Assembly: GCA_937934385.1 (NCBI GenBank)
Contig: CALGZV010000343.1
Location: 1-14,553, forward strand
From: an uncultured Clostridia bacterium
Lineage (GTDB): Bacteria; Bacillota; Clostridia; Oscillospirales; CAG-272
Reading direction: 5' to 3'
DNA length: 14,553 nt
The notes below the pieces were generated by a model. It saw only the letters and a program-made list of their open reading frames with translations, was not told where the DNA came from and made no database searches. This document shows positions 12,752 through 14,553 of this stretch, piece after piece. Each line of letters starts with the position of its first letter. Position 1 is the first letter of the stretch. The translations under genes and the position numbers were made by a program.

Positions 12752-13909
12752 TCAACAATTCGACTGTGCTTTATCTGTATTTACGGCATCCGTAGCCCTG
12801 TCCGGTATTCCGATTTCCGTTATCATATCGTCGAGAACTGCCGCCGCATCTTCAATACAGTGCAGGCAAGGACGTTTTTTATAGAATTCCGCATCGCGGA
12901 CGGTAGGATTCGGGGAAGAATCGTTTACGATGCCTTTTAAGATCTCTCGGCATACGATCGAACCGTGCTTGTCACGGAACGCTTCGGCGAGCGCCTGGAT
13001 CCGTGCATAGTGCGCCGCTTTCGATTCGATATCTCCGGGGCGGTCATATCCCCACAGCATTCCGGCAACCATAAATATTCCGCTGACTGCCCCGCATACC
13101 TCACGCATACGGCCCATACCGCCTCCGAAGGATGATGAAAGGCGCAGTGCCGTCTGTTTGTCCATGCCTGTAATATCGCGGAAAGCGAGGAATGCCGACT
13201 GCGAACAGTTATAGCCCTCGAGAAATAGATCGCCCGCAATCTTGCTGTGATCGGTACGTTTTCCGAGGATGATATCGCCGAGCTTTGCCGTATCGGAGAC
13301 GATGACAGACGCACCGCTTCGGCGCAGAAACTCCCGGTCTCTGAATCCCCAGTCAACTGATATGCAGTCTACTCCTGAGTTTTCGGCGGTCTTTATATCA
13401 ACGTCGGAATCACCGATGTATACCGATTCTTCTCTGCGGAAACCGAGAGTCTGAAGAACCTCGTATACTGCGTCGGGTGCAGGCTTTCGTTTGATTCCCT
13501 TCCGTTCTCCGACGGCGAAGTCAAATATTCCGCTGAAATAGGTTTCGCAGAGCGGCTTTACGGCATAATCCGCTTTATTTGATACGACGGCAAGGCGGCA
13601 TCCCTCAGTTTTAAGCATTTGCAGCATGTCTGCTATGCCGTCATACGGTTTTGTCGCATCCGCGCAGTGCTTCGGATAATATTCATTGAAGCATTTATAA
13701 ACGCGGTCTGCGTCTTTTTCAGATGTTCCTTCCGGAACTGCAAGGTCGATAAGACGGCGTATTCCGTTTCCTACGAAACGCCGCACTTCGTCTTTTGTCC
13801 GTGCCGGATAGCCGCACTGCTCAAGAGCATAGCATACAGAAGTATAGAGGTCATCGAGCGTATCGAGTACCGTTCCGTCAAGATCGAATATGGCAAGCTT
13901 ATATTTCAT
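12752..13909 (-). CDS. HAD-family phosphatase (Gph-like) fused to a C_GCAxxG_C_C domain
   Basis: A 385-residue two-domain protein. Residues 1-215 are a HAD-IA phosphatase of the phosphoglycolate phosphatase type: motif I FDLDGTVLDT with Asp9 and Asp11, motif II Ser110 in VVSNK, motif III Lys142 in KPAPD, motif IV GDSDVD (166-171). Residues about 223-363 match the C_GCAxxG_C_C family, a putative redox or metal-binding module, with Cys235 (GYNCSQ), FGGGMGRMREVCGAVSG (261-277, Cys272), Cys320, Cys348 and Cys351. It has no signal peptide, so it is cytoplasmic. AAAGGA lies nine bases before the start. Phosphatase and redox module would be made in one chain; the substrate is unknown. A spacer of about ten residues joins the domains and the frame is continuous, so a true fusion is likely. 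Confidence 0.9.
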   Translation of the reverse strand: MKYKLAIFDLDGTVLDTLDDLYTSVCYALEQCGYPARTKDEVRRFVGNGIRRLIDLAVPEGTSEKDADRVYKCFNEYYPKHCADATKPYDGIADMLQMLKTEGCRLAVVSNKADYAVKPLCETYFSGIFDFAVGERKGIKRKPAPDAVYEVLQTLGFRREESVYIGDSDVDIKTAENSGVDCISVDWGFRDREFLRRSGASVIVSDTAKLGDIILGKRTDHSKIAGDLFLEGYNCSQSAFLAFRDITGMDKQTALRLSSSFGGGMGRMREVCGAVSGIFMVAGMLWGYDRPGDIESKAAHYARIQALAEAFRDKHGSIVCREILKGIVNDSSPNPTVRDAEFYKKRPCLHCIEDAAAVLDDMITEIGIPDRATDAVNTDKAQSNC

Positions 13910-14055
13910 AGCGTAGTTTCCTTTTTTTAAATAATAAATAATATTTTGTAATGAAGCAAAAGTGCTTTCAAAGACATTTTTGCAAAGCTGTCAATTGTGC
14001 AGTCTGTGCAAGGCACGGCAGCAAAGCCGCAAAGGCTTACGTAATAAAACTTTCT
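13910..14055 (-). promoter_or_regulatory. Long leader of the HAD-fusion gene with potential alternative hairpins
   Basis: About 145 bases lie between the predicted start near 14055 and the start codon. On the plus strand AAGCC-GCAAA-GGCTT (about 14024-14039) and CGGC-AGCAAA-GCCG (about 14017-14030) are overlapping, mutually exclusive stems, and GCA/TGC-rich segments follow. I recognise no known riboswitch class. Confidence 0.35.
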
Positions 14056-14061
14056 CAGATT

Positions 14062-14090
14062 ATTATACCTTCTTTCTGTCCGGCTTGCAA
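14062..14090 (-). promoter_or_regulatory. Promoter of the HAD-fusion gene
   Basis: On the minus strand TTGCAA (14085-14090), 17 bases, TATAAT (14062-14067). Confidence 0.7.
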
Positions 14091-14182
14091 TAGATTATGA
14101 CGTTATTTTCATATGATTTTATTATTTAAATTACGGCATTTTAATTTATTTATTTAGCGTGGCAATATTTCTCCTATTTACC

Positions 14183-14211
14183 TTGACAAAGTTTCAAAAA
14201 TGGGTTATTAT
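14183..14211 (+). promoter_or_regulatory. Promoter of the ceramidase-like gene
   Basis: TTGACA (14183-14188), 17 bases, TATTAT (14206-14211). Downstream, CATAAT (14235-14240) and ATTATG (14250-14255) form a short inverted repeat across nine bases that might be an operator; this is weak. The leader is about 70 bases. Confidence 0.7.
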
Positions 14212-14286
14212 TTAAACGTAAAATCAGGTAATGTCATAATTGATATGATATTATGTCTTGCATATGCAGGAAAGGAAACATTTCAA

Positions 14287-14553
14287 ATGGAAAAGAAAAG
14301 AATATATTGCGGATGGGGCCGTAGAAATATCACGCCTCCGCAGCCCTCTCCGCTTCAGGGACAGTTTCATGTAAGAATTCCCACTCATACCAACGATCCG
14401 CTTTATGCTACTGCATTTGCAGTATGCACAGAGGGAGAGCTTCCGGTCGTATGGTGCAGCGTCGATATTGTTGAGATCGTAGGCTCGACGCTCGATGAGA
14501 TCACTGCCGAAATTCAGAAATTCATTTCTGATTTCACACGTGACCGCCTTATC
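14287..14553 (+). CDS. Neutral/alkaline non-lysosomal ceramidase-like protein, N-terminal part
   Basis: The first 89 codons of a gene that runs off the window. The opening GWGRRNITPP (residues 9-18), an NDPLYATAFAV segment (36-46) and the following WCSVDIVEI (56-64) match the start of the neutral ceramidase-like domain, in which an ITP motif, a DPL(Y/F)A segment and a strand ending in Asp recur. Many bacterial members of this superfamily are of unknown substrate and occur near carbohydrate genes, so ceramide hydrolysis should not be assumed. No signal peptide is seen; classical secreted ceramidases have one. AAGGA lies about ten bases before the start. It is transcribed away from the HAD-fusion gene. 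Confidence 0.6.
   Translation, partial: MEKKRIYCGWGRRNITPPQPSPLQGQFHVRIPTHTNDPLYATAFAVCTEGELPVVWCSVDIVEIVGSTLDEITAEIQKFISDFTRDRLI

Overview
The window looks like chromosomal DNA from an anaerobic Clostridia-class Firmicute, probably a gut or rumen species. The reasons are AT-rich spacers, near-consensus sigma-A promoters (TTGACA, 17 bases, TATAAT, often with an upstream TG), purine-rich ribosome binding sites, intrinsic terminators after most transcripts, CCA-encoding tRNA genes, and families common in that group (AraC regulators, MATE exporters, GH95 fucosidases, C_GCAxxG_C_C proteins). No rRNA, integrase, transposase or CRISPR array is visible, and the genus cannot be named from sequence alone.

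Layout. 1-816: end of an ABC ATPase gene and its overlapping ABC-2 type permease, closed by a bidirectional terminator. 891-1667 (minus): an AraC regulator with its own consensus promoter. 1788-3070: four plus-strand tRNA genes (Met-CAT, Glu-TTC, Arg-TCT, Val-CAC), the last with a mispaired 3' third. 3121-4770: an accessory-looking segment with two small genes (a stand-alone GyrI-like ligand-binding domain and a cytoplasmic tandem DUF305 protein) and three degenerate copies of a tRNA T-arm-like repeat, each followed by a different terminator hairpin. 4934-6160: a PfkB/ribokinase-type sugar kinase fused to an AraC DNA-binding domain. 6273-7679 (minus): a MATE exporter behind a tRNA-Pro(GGG) gene. 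8097-12603: two tandem GH95 alpha-L-fucosidase genes, the second broken by a 17-base deletion. 12752-13909 (minus): a HAD phosphatase fused to a C_GCAxxG_C_C domain. 14287-end: start of a neutral-ceramidase-like gene.

Functional picture (inference). The right half suggests glycan use: intracellular release of L-fucose from imported fucosylated oligosaccharides, with a sugar-kinase/AraC chimera that may act as a regulator sensing a carbohydrate. The kinase-AraC and GH95 promoters share an 11-base block over the -10 region. No transporter or fucose-catabolism gene (isomerase, fuculokinase, aldolase) lies in the window, so the pathway is incomplete here.

The features most worth a second look are the kinase-AraC fusion, the chimeric tRNA-Val with the T-arm-like repeat modules after it, the HAD/C_GCAxxG_C_C fusion, and the recently broken GH95 duplicate.
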